This document shows, in pieces, positions 8,538-17,476 of a stretch of 64,000 bases of DNA. Location: contig JANXDG010000035.1 of the NCBI GenBank assembly GCA_025059805.1, positions 1 to 64,000 on the forward strand, read 5' to 3'. The DNA is from Endomicrobiia bacterium. GTDB taxonomy: Bacteria > Elusimicrobiota > Endomicrobiia > DTEH01. The position numbers and the translations under genes were made by a program. The notes beneath the pieces were generated by a model that had not been told where the DNA came from, did not search any database, and was given only the letters and a program-made list of their open reading frames with translations. The stretch's first letter is position 1. Every line of letters begins with the position of its first letter.

Positions 8538-10556
8538 TTACTTTATTCGTTGTGACCAATGTGTCCATTTACGGCCAGTTTTTGGTATTTTAGGATTCTT
8601 TACAACCTTGTTTTTCTTCTTTAACTCTTTTGCAACATCTTGCAACCCTATACGGTTAAGTTCATCCTCTGATGGTAATCCTGTCTCCCAGTCAAACTTG
8701 CGTATTTCATAGTATTCTTTAAGCATTGGTTCTAAATCACAAACTTGACCTTTAGCAGGACCTGTTGGTATAGGTTCCTCTTTAAATCTTGGATGAAGAT
8801 CATCATTTTTCTTTGTCCAGCCGAGCCGTATATTAAACGCGCGGCGTAAATCAACTATTCTTGAAGCAAGTTTTTCAAGTTCTTGTGGGTCCGAATATTC
8901 TTCAAAACCAGTAAATATAGGTATAATTTTTAACAAATCGTCAAAATAGTATAACGGTGGCCACATCGTTCCATACTTACAAAGTAATAAAGAATCAACT
9001 AATGCGTAGAATTCTTCCATTTCTGAAACTAGATAACCTTTATATCGTTCATCCCAGCGGTCAGCAAGAATATCAACAAGTTTCTTATCATACCTGCGTA
9101 CAAGTTCCTCTTTATACCCGAGTTCGTCTAAACTTGATAAGCTTGTTAAGTGGTCAGCACCGCGGACGTTCACTGCGTAGGTTAAACCTAACGATTTATG
9201 CGGTCTTGGATCTTGACCTGAAGCTTCAAGACCGTTAACATGTATTGCATATTTTTCAGCACCACGACCTATTAATTCAGCTGCTTTTTTTGTCCCCAGC
9301 TGTAGTAAACGTGAAAATTCGTCTTTGCCATAAACAATATCTTCAACTAACTGCAGTACTGTTTCCATAACTTTTGTTGAATTTTCAGGTTTGTCAACAA
9401 AACGTAACTCACGACCGTTAGTATCTTTTTTTGTTAAAATACCGTTTTCAAAACATTCAACTGCGAACGAAATTACATGTCCAGTTGTTATAGTATCAAG
9501 ACCGTAAATGTTGCACAGATAATTTGCACGAATTAATGCGTTTGTATCAGTTGACATAAAATTTGAAGTGAACGCTTCAACAGTCTCGTATTCAGGACCT
9601 TCAGATTCCGTACCTTTGTATTTACCTTCACGAATTTCAGAAACATATTTACATTGAATACCACAACAGAAACATGATTTATGTCTTTTATAATGTTTTT
9701 TCCTTAATGGTTGCATACCTATAGTGTTTTCAGCATTCTCAAAATATCCAGTCCAGTGATTACGTGTAGGTAATCTACCTATAGCGTTTTCCCAGTCAGT
9801 AAGTGCGAATGTTCCATAAGTACGCATTGCGGAAACATGTTCCCAATATCTACCCTCTGGAGTATAACGTTTTATCCAGTCATTGAACAGCTTATCAAAC
9901 GCGTCCTTATCAGCTATTGACAACCCTTTTGTACCACGTACAGCTACTGCTTTTAACCTTTTGTAACCCATAACACAACCAAGGCCACATCTACCCACTG
10001 CACGATAATAATCGCTCATTATACATGCATAACGGACAAGATTTTCACCTGCTGGTCCTATACATGCAATTTTCACTTGTTTATCACCAACTTCTTTTTC
10101 TATTATAAGATTTGTCTCTGGAACAGTTTTACCCCAGAGGTGTTCCGCTGAACGTAATTGAATAATATCATTATCAATGTAAAGATATACAGGTTTAGGC
10201 GATTTACCTTCAATTATAACAAAATCATACCCTGCAAATTTTAGTTCAGGACCAAAAAAACCTCCTGCGGACGCGTGCGCCCACCAACCTGTAAGAGGTG
10301 AACGAGATACAACTTCATACCGTGCTGATTGTGGGAAAAGTGTCCCTTGTAATGGTCCTGTCAAAAATATGAGTTTATTCTGTGGTGATAACGGTTCTGT
10401 TTTTTCATCAGTTTCTTCCCACATAATCCGCGCTCCAACACCAACACCGCCAAGGTATTGCCGTAACAATTTCTCAGGTGTAGTTTCAATTATTATTTTA
10501 CCACTTGTAAGATTTACTCTGATAAACTTACCGGCATAAGAATTTTTGTTTTTCAT
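8538..10556 (-). CDS. Aldehyde:ferredoxin oxidoreductase family protein (paralog 1)
   Basis: YAGKFIRVNLTSGK...GPLQGTLFPQSARYEVVSRSPLTGWWAHASAGGFFGPELKFAGYDFVIIEGKS; CFCCGIQC cluster motif; DHLTSL. Confidence 0.93.
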   Translation of the reverse strand: MKNKNSYAGKFIRVNLTSGKIIIETTPEKLLRQYLGGVGVGARIMWEETDEKTEPLSPQNKLIFLTGPLQGTLFPQSARYEVVSRSPLTGWWAHASAGGFFGPELKFAGYDFVIIEGKSPKPVYLYIDNDIIQLRSAEHLWGKTVPETNLIIEKEVGDKQVKIACIGPAGENLVRYACIMSDYYRAVGRCGLGCVMGYKRLKAVAVRGTKGLSIADKDAFDKLFNDWIKRYTPEGRYWEHVSAMRTYGTFALTDWENAIGRLPTRNHWTGYFENAENTIGMQPLRKKHYKRHKSCFCCGIQCKYVSEIREGKYKGTESEGPEYETVEAFTSNFMSTDTNALIRANYLCNIYGLDTITTGHVISFAVECFENGILTKKDTNGRELRFVDKPENSTKVMETVLQLVEDIVYGKDEFSRLLQLGTKKAAELIGRGAEKYAIHVNGLEASGQDPRPHKSLGLTYAVNVRGADHLTSLSSLDELGYKEELVRRYDKKLVDILADRWDERYKGYLVSEMEEFYALVDSLLLCKYGTMWPPLYYFDDLLKIIPIFTGFEEYSDPQELEKLASRIVDLRRAFNIRLGWTKKNDDLHPRFKEEPIPTGPAKGQVCDLEPMLKEYYEIRKFDWETGLPSEDELNRIGLQDVAKELKKKNKVVKNPKIPKTGRKWTHWSQRIK

Positions 10557-11044
10557 GTACTTCTCCTTCCTGACAAAAATTCAGAGAAAAATTTTTCTGC
10601 AACAATATATTTTTTCTTTAAGTTTGCTTTTTCAGGTTCTATATACAACAACGCGCCCATAGGACAATATTGTACACATTGTGGATATCCCTGACAAAGG
10701 TCACATTTTATTGACACGCCTTTGTCAGAATCAAAATTCATTGCTCCAACAGGACATGCGGAAATACACATTTTACAACCAATACATTTTTTTTCATCAA
10801 CAACATATGCGTGATATTCAATATTATAAGATATTGCCTTGGGTTGACAAACTTCTTGACACATTGCTTTATCACATTGTTGGCATATTATTGGAATATC
10901 TATACTTTTCTCACGCATAGTGACAATCTGTATTGCAGCTTTTGCAGGATTAAACTCTTTCTTGTGCCGCCATGAACATACAAGTTCGCACATCCTACAT
11001 CCTGAACATTTCTCATAATCTACAACAAGTATTTTCTTACTCAT
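10553..11044 (-). CDS. HycB-type polyferredoxin (AOR partner)
   Basis: CSGCRMCELVC, CQQCDKAMCQEVC, CIGCKMCISACP, CDLCQGYPQCVQYCP; 4-nt overlap with AOR paralog 1. Confidence 0.9.
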   Translation of the reverse strand: MSKKILVVDYEKCSGCRMCELVCSWRHKKEFNPAKAAIQIVTMREKSIDIPIICQQCDKAMCQEVCQPKAISYNIEYHAYVVDEKKCIGCKMCISACPVGAMNFDSDKGVSIKCDLCQGYPQCVQYCPMGALLYIEPEKANLKKKYIVAEKFFSEFLSGRRST

Positions 11045-11071
11045 ATGGTAACCCCCTTATAAAGATTATCT

Positions 11072-11572
11072 CTAATGTTTAAGTTTTTTATCTTCTTCAG
11101 TTTCTGCTACTTCCAAAAGCTGTCTTAAAAGTTTGTCCTTTTGTTCCTTCATAAACTCTTCTTTATCAACAGCAGCGGTTAGCATGACTTCATCTGACAC
11201 ATAGATTGGCGCATCTGCACGTATTGCAAGCGCAACTGCGTCAGAAGGACGACTATCAATTATAATTTTTTCACTGCCACGTAAGATGTGAATCTCCGCA
11301 TAAAATGTGTTGTCCTGTATTTTAGTAATTATTACCTTTTCTATTTTGCCAGATAATTGTTCTATACAATTTTTTAACAAATCATGTGTCAAAGGTCGTG
11401 GAAAAACTAAATTTTGTAATTTAAACATAATTGACTGTGCTTCAAATATCCCTATCCATATTGGCAAAACTTTAACCTGCTGTGGTTCAGTTATTGTTTC
11501 TTCTTCAAACAACATAATACCCATCTGTGTTATCTCGTCAAAAATTAAATCTACAAGTTTAAGTTTTTTCAT
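11072..11572 (-). CDS. Bifunctional nuclease (DUF151/BFN) family protein
   Basis: VLPIWIGIFEAQSIMFKLQNLVFPRPLTHDLLKNCIEQL...IIDSRPSDAVALAIRADAPIYVSDEVM: DUF151 signature. Confidence 0.92.
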   Translation of the reverse strand: MKKLKLVDLIFDEITQMGIMLFEEETITEPQQVKVLPIWIGIFEAQSIMFKLQNLVFPRPLTHDLLKNCIEQLSGKIEKVIITKIQDNTFYAEIHILRGSEKIIIDSRPSDAVALAIRADAPIYVSDEVMLTAAVDKEEFMKEQKDKLLRQLLEVAETEEDKKLKH

Positions 11573-11578
11573 TAATAT

Positions 11579-12064
11579 TTACTCCTGGTGTAAAGTTTCG
11601 GCTAGCACCGAAATTAAAATATTTTCAGATACAATCCTCTTTTTTTCTATAGAAATTTTTTCAGGTTCTTCATATTTAAGTGCGCCAGTAGGACAAAACT
11701 TAACACATATAGGATCTCCTGAACAAAGGTCACATTTTATAATTTTAGATTTCTCTACTGAGTATGTTACTGCACCAAATGGACATGATATTGTACATAA
11801 TCTACATCCGATACATTTTTCATAATCAACAATTACTGCGTCGTTTTCATCACGATGTAACGCTTCAGTCGGGCAAGATTTTATACAAGGTGCATCTTCG
11901 CAATGGTAACACATAACCGGTACTGAAATTCCTTCATCCCAGTTGTAAAACACGGTAACTCTTGCTAACGATGGTTGTATAGTTTTTTCTTTATTAAATA
12001 CACAGGCAAGCTCACAATATCTACATCCACTACATTTTTTTGCATCTATAGTTATTTTTTTCAT
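11579..12064 (-). CDS. HycB-type polyferredoxin
   Basis: CSGCRYCELAC, CYHCEDAPCIKSCP, CIGCRLCTISCP, CDLCSGDPICVKFCP. Confidence 0.9.
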   Translation of the reverse strand: MKKITIDAKKCSGCRYCELACVFNKEKTIQPSLARVTVFYNWDEGISVPVMCYHCEDAPCIKSCPTEALHRDENDAVIVDYEKCIGCRLCTISCPFGAVTYSVEKSKIIKCDLCSGDPICVKFCPTGALKYEEPEKISIEKKRIVSENILISVLAETLHQE

Positions 12065-12082
12065 AATTTATCTCCTTGTTAG

Positions 12083-12487
12083 TCACCAATTACATATTTG
12101 TTTACCTTCGTGATCTTTGTGTGTACATGCTATAGAAATTATCCCTGTTGCTGGATTGTAACACCATTTGCCAAGGTCATATAACATACTATGCGGCTCA
12201 GTACTCACTACAACTTCATCTGACGGCGTATGATACTTAATATTAAGCAATGGTACCCTGTTTATATACCCTTTGGTGACAAGTTTATCTAAAGTTTCTG
12301 GATAATTACCTTCAGCTGTACGATACAACCAAATCTGTCTTTGTAAAATTGCAAGGTTTGATTTCGCAGTTGAAAAAATTGCACGGTCTGTTATTCCCCT
12401 CTGTGTCACCATAGCTACTATGGTAATAATGCTAAGGATTAGCACAATTATAAGTACTTCAATTAAAGTAAAGCCTAATTTTTTCAT
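12083..12487 (-). CDS. Type II/IV pseudopilin (prepilin with N-methylation motif)
   Basis: MKKLGFTLIEVLIIVLILSIITIVAMV at N-terminus. Confidence 0.88.
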   Translation of the reverse strand: MKKLGFTLIEVLIIVLILSIITIVAMVTQRGITDRAIFSTAKSNLAILQRQIWLYRTAEGNYPETLDKLVTKGYINRVPLLNIKYHTPSDEVVVSTEPHSMLYDLGKWCYNPATGIISIACTHKDHEGKQICNW

Positions 12488-12490
12488 TCG

Positions 12491-13753
12491 TTAAAATAAC
12501 TCTAATTGTTTGCCAACTTTATAACTTTCGTACGATGAACCTGTTGACGTCCAACGAATATTAATCTTACCATATTCACCATCGTAACCGGGGAAAATGT
12601 CAACTTCGTCTTTACGCACCTTGATTACACCTTCAGCAATACGGGGATTTATTTTACGTCTGAGTTCTTCTTCAGATAGGTCAAGCAAAATTTCAAATTC
12701 AGGAGCAACTTGAGTAACAATATATAAATATTCATTCAAAGTTTTCTGCGTACCCTTGCCGGAACCAAGCGCATCCGCTATAATTTCCATTAATGGTATA
12801 ACATTTCTATATTGAATCACACTATCAGGTACAATGTTTTCATCACGGTCCGCAAGTTGGTCAACACGGTTTAACACTCCTATTGTAACTTTCTTACCAC
12901 AGATTGGGCATATACCTTTATTTTGTTTTGTTTCTTTTGGTGACCAACAAACCTTACAATTTCTGTGCCCGTCATAATGGTATTTACCTTCCTCAGGATA
13001 AAATTCTATTGTGTACAGAAATTTTCGTACATCTTTAGTTTTGATTATTTCCATTACTTCTGTGTACATATCCTGACAATTATCACTTATCTCAAACACG
13101 TTAGCTTCACGACCTAAATTCTGTGGTGAATGAGCATCTGAATTAGAAACTAAAGTAATATTGTCAAGTTTTGACAGTCGCCAGTTCATCTTAGGATCTG
13201 AAGATAAACCTGTCTCTATACTTTTTATTAAATTTGTATATTTACCAAAACATTCTTCTATAGAATCAAACCCGCTTAGTGAACCAAAAATAGAAAAGTG
13301 TGGTGTCCACGCATGTGCTGGTATTATCAAAGCTTTATCAGTAACAGAGTAAACAATTTCTACTAAAGAGATACAATCTAAAGACAGTAACGGTCTACCA
13401 TCAGAGACAAGTTCGCCATAGTTTTGTAACTTCTTATTCAGTTGTTCAACACTATCAAAACTTGGCATAAAAATTATGTTGTGTACACGGTAATTTTTAC
13501 CATTGCGGTAAAAAATGTTACTAACTTCGCCAGTAAGGATAAACCTTACACCGTCATATTCATATGTATATTCTGAAACCTGCTTAAGATACGTTTTAAG
13601 TTCTTGTATCCATCCTGGATGAGTAAAATCGCCACTGCCAAGTAAACTTATCCCTTTAAACTTTGCCCAGCGTGCAAGTTCCGGTATATTCATATCTTTT
13701 GAAGTAGCACGGGAATACCGCGAATGTATGTGAAAGTCAGAAATAATTTTCAT
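12491..13753 (-). CDS. Endonuclease Q-like PHP-domain protein
   Basis: DFHIHSRYSRATSKDMNIPELARWAKFKGISLLGSGDFTHPGW...TLVSNSDAHSPQNLGREANVFEI; zinc-finger-like HRNCKVC...CPICGKK, then GVLNRVDQLADR. Confidence 0.85.
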   Translation of the reverse strand: MKIISDFHIHSRYSRATSKDMNIPELARWAKFKGISLLGSGDFTHPGWIQELKTYLKQVSEYTYEYDGVRFILTGEVSNIFYRNGKNYRVHNIIFMPSFDSVEQLNKKLQNYGELVSDGRPLLSLDCISLVEIVYSVTDKALIIPAHAWTPHFSIFGSLSGFDSIEECFGKYTNLIKSIETGLSSDPKMNWRLSKLDNITLVSNSDAHSPQNLGREANVFEISDNCQDMYTEVMEIIKTKDVRKFLYTIEFYPEEGKYHYDGHRNCKVCWSPKETKQNKGICPICGKKVTIGVLNRVDQLADRDENIVPDSVIQYRNVIPLMEIIADALGSGKGTQKTLNEYLYIVTQVAPEFEILLDLSEEELRRKINPRIAEGVIKVRKDEVDIFPGYDGEYGKINIRWTSTGSSYESYKVGKQLELF

Positions 13754-15216
13754 AAATACCTATCGGATGAAATTTTATATTTATTTAATATTCTATTTTT
13801 TGCATCTTTACATTTTTGTGCATTTACAACGATACGTTCACCATTTTCTAATTTAAATTCTATATACTCCACATTACTTTTTTCACATAATTCAACAAGG
13901 TGATTAAGCGATTTGACAGGTTCATTGTTTACACTCTTTAATATTACATGTTGATACTCTTGATATCCAATATTTACTTCGTCACTTAGGACTCTTAGAA
14001 GTACCACTATTTCTTTCCTTTCTTCGGTAGGATCGCTGTAATGGTAATGATAATAAAACGATACCGGCGCACTGTCAGAACCCCACTCGTTAATTAAGTT
14101 ATAAGTTAGCGGTACGAAAATGAATCCACCAAAGATATAATATCTTGGATATTTATCATATTCAGGATTAGGAACTAACCTCCAAGTATTAACTCCAACA
14201 TCCAATGTAAACTCAACTGTATTAATTTTACCATTACGTAGTATATCAAATTTTACCTTTTCACCTAAAAGTTTATTTTGAATAACATATAAAAGAGAAG
14301 TTCGTTCTCCTTTACGAAACTCGATAGTACCATCGTTAAAAATTTTAACATTGTCAACGGATAGAATTATATCATCTGGCTGTAAAACTTTACATATGTT
14401 TGATACGGAATAAACTTTCTCTACTATTACACCTGTATCTTTATCTTTAAGACCATATTTCTGTCGTAAGTCAGGACTTTCAAGTTTATTCCACCAAATG
14501 CAAAGATCCGGGATACCATCGTATTTGTTATCCTCTATATCTTTAAGAAAACGGTTTATTAAAACTACAGGTATCATATAGCTAACATTTTCGCCTCTGC
14601 CGGCTTGGAATGACACACCTATGATCTTACCATCTTTTATCACCGGTCCACCGCTACTGCCAGGATTAATTGCTGCATCCATTTGACACGCAAGTAAATA
14701 AGCATTACTGTGTGCATAATTTCTGTGTTCAACACGAGAAATAACACCTTCGGTGATACACAGCTCTTCACCACCTTCAGGGAAACCATAAACTGCAACT
14801 TTATCCCGCAATCTTGGCAATTCACCAAATTCTAAAGATATACTACCATTAAAAAATGTCTCATCTTCTACTTTTAAAATTGCAAGGTCGCAATCATGTG
14901 CTATAAACTCAACTTTTGCTATATATTTGTTCACTCTATCAGCACGTTTTACCTGTATAAACGACGCATTGCTTACAACATGAGCATTTGTTAGTATTCG
15001 TTTTCCGTTTATTATTGACCCTGAACCAACAATTTCATAGGGTCCTCTTACCTGCCAAGGACGATAATAATTAGGCGATGTATATGTTGTATATATTTTA
15101 ACAATAGAACTCCTGAAATCGTAGCGAACCTTTGTCTCTGCGATAGGTAAAAAAATAGTTATCAAAAAAATAATCCGTACTACTAATATATTGCTATTTT
15201 TCATTTTCACTTCCAA
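13750..15216 (-). CDS. Secreted trypsin-like (HtrA/DegP-like) serine protease with C-terminal PDZ-like regions
   Basis: GSGSIINGKRILTNAHVV (His), HDCDLAILKV (Asp), AAINPGSSGGPVI (Ser); N-terminal hydrophobic segment. Confidence 0.88.
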   Translation of the reverse strand: MEVKMKNSNILVVRIIFLITIFLPIAETKVRYDFRSSIVKIYTTYTSPNYYRPWQVRGPYEIVGSGSIINGKRILTNAHVVSNASFIQVKRADRVNKYIAKVEFIAHDCDLAILKVEDETFFNGSISLEFGELPRLRDKVAVYGFPEGGEELCITEGVISRVEHRNYAHSNAYLLACQMDAAINPGSSGGPVIKDGKIIGVSFQAGRGENVSYMIPVVLINRFLKDIEDNKYDGIPDLCIWWNKLESPDLRQKYGLKDKDTGVIVEKVYSVSNICKVLQPDDIILSVDNVKIFNDGTIEFRKGERTSLLYVIQNKLLGEKVKFDILRNGKINTVEFTLDVGVNTWRLVPNPEYDKYPRYYIFGGFIFVPLTYNLINEWGSDSAPVSFYYHYHYSDPTEERKEIVVLLRVLSDEVNIGYQEYQHVILKSVNNEPVKSLNHLVELCEKSNVEYIEFKLENGERIVVNAQKCKDAKNRILNKYKISSDRYL

Positions 15217-15560
15217 AATATCATTCGTAATGCAACAATAATAAGGAAGATACCAAAAATTTTTCTTAATATACTTTCTGGAATTTTATGAGCAATCTCA
15301 GCACCAATAAATCCTCCAAATAGAAAACCCAACGCTATCAGTAATCCGGGTTTCAAAAGTAAATTTCCGTGCCTATAATAATTAATTGCTGCTAATAGTC
15401 CTACAGGTAAAGCTATAAGTACCAAACTCACTCCCTGTGCTTGATGTTGAGTAAAACCAAATAGGTACACAAGCGCAGGAATAATTATTGTTCCTCCACC
15501 TATACCTAAAATTCCGCCGAATATACCAGCGATAATACCAAGAATTAAAAAGTTGAACAT
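15207..15560 (-). CDS. Half-size TauE/SafE-family membrane protein
   Basis: 117 aa: GILGIGGGTIIIPALVYLFGFTQHQAQGVSLVLIALPVGLLAAINYYRHGN; a single TauE-like repeat. Confidence 0.8.
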   Translation of the reverse strand: MFNFLILGIIAGIFGGILGIGGGTIIIPALVYLFGFTQHQAQGVSLVLIALPVGLLAAINYYRHGNLLLKPGLLIALGFLFGGFIGAEIAHKIPESILRKIFGIFLIIVALRMIFWK

Positions 15561-15583
15561 AAATTCTTTAAAGTACGAGAATA

Positions 15584-17461
15584 TTAGACTTTTAACTTAT
15601 CTAATCCCAGCTGTTTTAATTTTTCCTTCTTTGGTTTACCAGTACGTATATCCCAACCTCTATATTTATAATATTCCTTAAGCATTGTATCAAGTTTTAC
15701 AACTTGACCTTTCGGTACACCTTCAGGTGCAGGTTCTTTCAATAAACGTTCAGGTAAGGTATCATCTTTCACCGTTAATCCTTCACGCAAGTTGAACAAT
15801 CTGTTAGTATTTACAATACGTTCACCAATAAGTTTAAGTTCTTTTTCTGTAATTTCCCAGCCAATTGTAACATCCATTGCTTTAATGATATCTTCGTAAT
15901 ACAACGCAGGGGGTACCATTGTACCATACTTGCAAACACCAAGCGATTCTATAACCACAGAATAATTTTCATTATGGAACACCATATAACCCTTATTTTT
16001 TTCTGATAACCTTATACCTATTTCAGGCAGAAATTTTTCTCCATACCATTGACGAATTTCTTTATCAAACACAGAACCTTCGTCAAGAACTGGGAACGCA
16101 TATAAATGGTCAGCACCACGTGCTGCTACTGCTGAAGCAAGTCCCATAGATTTTTGTGCTCTTGGTTCTTGCGATGCAATCTCTTGACCTTTAACATGTA
16201 TTACATATTTTTCAGTACCACGGCCAATTTTTTTAGCAGCACGGTACGATCCCTCTGCAAGAATATCGCCAAAACCTTGCCTGTAAGCTATCATTTTGGT
16301 TAACTGTACCATTGTGTCAACATTGCCCCAGGAAAGGTCAATACCGCCAGTGTCTTTTTTAGTAATTAACCCTTTTTCGTAACATTCCATTGCCCAGGAT
16401 ATCGTCCCGCCAGTTTCTATAGTGTCCATGCCAAGTTCGTCACATAAGTGATGTAAATACATAATACTTTCAATGTTAGAATTGCCACATCTTGGACCTA
16501 ACGCGTCAAGACATTCATACTCAGGACCTTTCCCTTTTGTCTTAAACGGACCCGAAGGTACACAGACAAACCTGCCACAACGTTGAATACAAGCAAAATC
16601 TGCCCTTGCAGCAACAAGATATTTCTTGCGGTAAACCTCACAAGAAATTTTGTCAGTTTCTTCAAACACACCTTTCTGGAAATTATATGCAGGTAGCCGA
16701 CCTATAGCATTCATCATATCAACGAGTTCTGAAGTGCCATATTTTATTCTTCCTTCAGTATAAGGATGTGCAAGAACTTTGTCATACCATATTTTAACTG
16801 CTTGCAGATACTCGTCTGGTTTCGCAACATCAATTTTTTTTGTCCCTCTTACAGCAATAAGTTTCAAATTTTTAGAACCCATTACTGCGCCCATCGCTGA
16901 CCTTGCAGCTACACGAGCATTCCGTGTTAGTATTGCTGCCTGCCGACATAAGTTTTCTCCAGCAGGTCCTATCGCTATAAACTCAGCAAAGTCGTCAGTT
17001 TCTTTCCTTGCTAACTCCATAGATTCAAAAGTTGTTTTTCCCCAGAGATGTTTTGCACTACGTAATTCGACATCATCATTATAAATCCAAAGGTACACTG
17101 GATGTTTCGCTTTACCGAAAAATACAATTGCGTCATAACCAGCAAATTTTAATTCAGGACCAAAAAATCCAGCTGCGTGCGCCTCACCCCAACCGTTTGT
17201 TAACGGATTTTTTGCTGCAACGAGGAATCTTGACGCTTGTGGAAACATTGTACCAGTTAATGGTCCTGTAGCTACCATGAAAACATTCTCAGGCGATAAC
17301 GGATCTATCCTCGGTCTTATTAGTTCATAAAGCAACCTGCTTGCAAGACCTGCACCACCAATGTATTGTTCAATAATATCCCATGGCAAATCTTGTACAT
17401 CTATTTTTTGCTTGGTTAAATCTACATATAAAATTTTCCCTGCGTAGCCACCCTTAAACAT
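15584..17461 (-). CDS. Aldehyde:ferredoxin oxidoreductase family protein (paralog 2)
   Basis: GYAGKILYVDLTKQK...GPLTGTMFPQASRFLVAAKNPLTNGWGEAHAAGFFGPELKFAGYD...; cluster region ADFACIQRCGRFVC; SLGVCKYGTM. Confidence 0.93.
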   Translation of the reverse strand: MFKGGYAGKILYVDLTKQKIDVQDLPWDIIEQYIGGAGLASRLLYELIRPRIDPLSPENVFMVATGPLTGTMFPQASRFLVAAKNPLTNGWGEAHAAGFFGPELKFAGYDAIVFFGKAKHPVYLWIYNDDVELRSAKHLWGKTTFESMELARKETDDFAEFIAIGPAGENLCRQAAILTRNARVAARSAMGAVMGSKNLKLIAVRGTKKIDVAKPDEYLQAVKIWYDKVLAHPYTEGRIKYGTSELVDMMNAIGRLPAYNFQKGVFEETDKISCEVYRKKYLVAARADFACIQRCGRFVCVPSGPFKTKGKGPEYECLDALGPRCGNSNIESIMYLHHLCDELGMDTIETGGTISWAMECYEKGLITKKDTGGIDLSWGNVDTMVQLTKMIAYRQGFGDILAEGSYRAAKKIGRGTEKYVIHVKGQEIASQEPRAQKSMGLASAVAARGADHLYAFPVLDEGSVFDKEIRQWYGEKFLPEIGIRLSEKNKGYMVFHNENYSVVIESLGVCKYGTMVPPALYYEDIIKAMDVTIGWEITEKELKLIGERIVNTNRLFNLREGLTVKDDTLPERLLKEPAPEGVPKGQVVKLDTMLKEYYKYRGWDIRTGKPKKEKLKQLGLDKLKV

Positions 17462-17476
17462 AATTCTTCCTCCTTT

